Source of the DNA: Lagopus muta
Lineage: Eukaryota > Chordata > Aves > Galliformes > Phasianidae
Direction of reading: 5' to 3'
Length of the DNA stretch: 64,000 nucleotides
Assembly: GCF_023343835.1 (NCBI RefSeq)
Contig: NC_064439.1
Location: 19,415,433-19,479,432, forward strand
The notes beneath the pieces were generated by a model, which was given only the letters and a program-made list of their open reading frames with translations, had not been told where the DNA came from and made no database searches. Below are positions 61,734-64,000 of the stretch, one piece after another. Numbering within the stretch: position 1 is the stretch's first letter; each line of letters starts with the position of its first letter. Both the position numbers and the translations under genes were made by a program.

Positions 61734-63860
61734 TCATTTAGGTTCTCATTAGTTTTCTTACGAAAGCTCTTACCTTTCTGCAGTAGAGGACTCCCACTTG
61801 GTTCAACTTCAACAAATATCAGAGAGAAATAATATAACACTTCATTAAAATTCATGTTTGATTATTTCTCTAAAATTATACAAGATCAAAAAAACCTGAA
61901 GTATTACTATTACATTAGTGAGATTAATGAAATAAAGGGTGCCATAAGTGAGGCAAAAAATAATTTGCTAAAGTTTCATCTTCCTACCTAGTCTTATCAA
62001 ACTATAATATTCATTAAAATATTTATTTTTTCATCTCTACTGAAATCCAAACTGTGACTTAAAGGTGTTCATTCAAAAATATTTTCACATTTTACTTCAA
62101 GTATTAATTTACTAAGAATATGATATACAACACTAGAGATTAATTTCACACTGTATTCTAATGTCCCCATATTTAGCAGGAGGCTGCTGTTACCAGCCTG
62201 GATTTCTTAAATGTCTTCTCTAGAAATTGTCCAATGAATTAGGGATTTCATCATCCAAGCTTCCTATGCATAACACAGGGACCAACAGAGAAAAGATCTC
62301 CATAAAATCTTTTGTTATTGGTATTGGTAAAGAAAGAGATACAAAAAATGCTTCAAACTTAGGAAAAGGAGAAAAATAAAACATACCAGACATTTTTAGT
62401 CAACAAGAAATTTACTGTGAATAAAGACTTCCGAAGTATTTCTCCTCAAGTTTCCTTTGCATTACAGTTCAGACAAACTACTCAGAGCAGAATTTGTAAA
62501 AGCAAAATATAAAATGAAATTGAAACAGAGATAAATTTAAAATGAACAGATACAAAGAGATAGTAACTCCAATAGCTGTATACTAGAGCATCTTATGGAC
62601 TTGAGTGCTTTCTTGACGTTTTAGTAAGTTGGATAAAAATATATAATTAGTATTTGTTTGCTGATAACGTTTATCCTACATTTCTTCTTAAATACTAGGA
62701 GCTTAACTATTAATATCATTATTCTTCCAATTATTTATATACAGTTCCAGATTAACTATAAAAAGTAATATATTTCAAACCTCAGGAAGAAATGTCTGAG
62801 TTTCGAGAATATAATTCAGAATTCCTTAGTAAATCACTAATGGTACTTAACTGATTTACTACCAAGGACAAGCTTATTTAAAAATTAAGAGTGCAAGGGG
62901 AATATTTAATTAAACATTGCCCATGACTCAGTGGGTATGGAACAACAGTCTCCACTGCTCCACATTCTATGCCCAGGGCAGAATACAAAAAAGAACAAAG
63001 CAAAAGCTACAAAATTAAACCTTGTCTCACAGCTGATACAAAAGAAATTACACGGGTTTAGAGATCGCATCCTAATTTTTTTTTTTTTTTTTTTAGGTAA
63101 TTGGATTTTAACATCTACATTAAAAGAATGGAATCATAGTGCTCTCTTTAAGGCAGCTATATGTTTTACATCTCCACTTGGGAATACAAGAAAAAAATAT
63201 GTTACTACATATTCCTCTTCCCCCAAAACATTTGACTGTCCACTATTGCCCAAAAGTTTTTCAGAAATTCTGATGAGACAGGCTCTGTAGTGACTTTCTA
63301 TGCATTTTCATATAATAGTGCTCATGATACTACTAGTGCAACACAACCAATGGATCTTTTCGTATTCCTCAGGCATTTTTGTTTTTTGAAGTTGTTAAAT
63401 CAGGCCCAATATTACATCAGTTTTTGAGGTAGTATTTGAGTACAGCACACTTGAAAAGAAAACTTGAATACTCAGATGAATTCCTCCTTCCAAGAGTATA
63501 ACAACTATGACAATACTTAAACCTTTTCCAGGAACTAAGTTTGCTCTCATATGAGAGCAGACATTGCTGCTAAAATAATCACAAATATCTGGAAAAGTGG
63601 GATATGTCAAATCAAACCACCAGAAATAACTTCCAGACTTGTGATATAGAAGTATGAAAGCTAGTAGTAAAGTGACGGGCTCTATTTCTAGGACTTACCT
63701 TTGGGTTTCTTGCAGATAAATCCTTTTTCAGAAAAGCAATCAGCATTGTCCCAGTAACCAGATGGTGCAGTCATTTCCACGCAGTGGTGCTCCTCATCAG
63801 ACTCTTTCTCCTCCCAGTTGACAAAGTCCATTGCAGCATTATCCAACCACAACCACCTCT
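60420..63860 (-). CDS. MRC1L: Gene III: MRC1-like receptor, 3' three exons only
   Basis: Three coding exons of a third paralogue are visible: 63699-63860 (end of CTLD8), 61774-61806 (stalk) and 60420-60580 (membrane segment, tail, TGA). Their order and phases copy gene II exactly, so the rest of the gene should continue to the right of the window, head to tail with genes I and II. The CTLD8 end has the normal cysteines. The cytoplasmic tail is about 17 residues, basic, with no YxxPhi or FENTLYF-like signal, which suggests weaker or different internalisation from gene II. Family assignment is firm; the paralogue name is unknown. Confidence 0.9.
61774..61806 (-). CDS. MRC1L: Gene III exon: juxtamembrane stalk
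   Basis: This 33-base exon encodes EPSGSPLLQK with phases matching both neighbours and a GTAAGA donor. The acceptor (TTGTTGAAG) has a mediocre pyrimidine tract, so this border is less sure. Confidence 0.7.
61807..63698. other. Gene III intron
   Basis: 1.9 kb of AT-rich sequence with a T tract near 63078. The plus-strand open frame at 62931-63290 runs through that tract and has no supporting features. No further exon was found here. Confidence 0.6.
63699..63860 (-). CDS. MRC1L: Gene III exon: CTLD8, last third
   Basis: It encodes RWLWLDNAAMDFVNWEEKES and then HHCVEMTAPSGYWDNADCFS and GFICKKPK. It aligns with gene II exon 26 and human WLWINNSPVSFVNW. The loop is unusually acidic (EEKESDEE). 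Confidence 0.94.
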
Positions 63861-64000
63861 CTAAAGAGAAATATATATACTAATAAATTTTAAAATGTAC
63901 CACACAAATGTTTTAATACCACAGAAAATTACTTCAAAAATGTCACATTTTTCAGGAGGAGACATGGTCATTTTTTCTTACTGGAAGATCATTGAAGAAA

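Noticed and set aside
63981-64000. Possible gene III CTLD8 middle exon starting after CTTAC at the right edge
   Set aside because: The required phase gives a stop (CAA TGA) and no WIGL-type core, and gene II spacing puts this exon beyond the window.

Overview
The window is vertebrate nuclear DNA, almost certainly avian and probably galliform. It is AT-rich, made of short exons in kilobase introns with GT/AG borders, and carries CR1-type LINE 3' ends that closely match the well-known chicken family. I found no bacterial-style genes, tRNA, rRNA or CRISPR. Every gene I can support is on the minus strand. All belong to one family: macrophage mannose receptor (MRC1/CD206)-like type I membrane lectins, built from signal peptide, ricin-type cysteine-rich domain (CysR), fibronectin type II domain (FN2), eight C-type lectin-like domains (CTLD1-8), membrane segment and cytoplasmic tail. 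The names gene I, II and III are mine.

Layout, low to high coordinate. Gene I has its start codon at 26018 and runs leftward off the window. 24 coding exons are visible (3486 nt, 1162 in-phase codons): signal peptide, CysR, FN2, CTLD1-6 and the first exon of CTLD7. After a roughly 1.6-2 kb intergenic gap comes gene II (57636 to 28115). It is complete at both ends, with 28 coding exons totalling 3789 nt, but it has no CysR or FN2 exon and carries one in-frame TAG in CTLD7. After another gap of about 2.4 kb comes the 3' end of gene III (three exons, 60420-63860): end of CTLD8, a stalk exon, then membrane segment and tail. The three genes are tandem, head to tail.

The copies have diverged in ways that should change binding and traffic. 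Gene I keeps the EPN/WND mannose and calcium signature only in CTLD5; in CTLD4 it is deleted or substituted. Its CysR lacks the tryptophan aligned with the sulfo-sugar stacking residue of mammalian MRC1. Gene II keeps the EPN/WND signature in both CTLD4 and CTLD5 but has lost the two N-terminal domains. Its tail has a YxxPhi-type YSML motif. Gene III ends in a short basic tail with no such motif. A shared E-box plus ETS-core block lies upstream of the gene I and gene II start codons. This fits the expanded mannose-receptor family known in chicken, although I cannot assign each copy to a named paralogue from sequence alone.

Non-coding content: four CR1 remnants, three diverged copies of an unnamed interspersed repeat, A/T-rich microsatellites and long T or A tracts, one perfect hairpin, and introns without recognisable content. 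Exon borders were set by hand from splice consensus, reading phase and domain alignment. All coding phases join without a frameshift.
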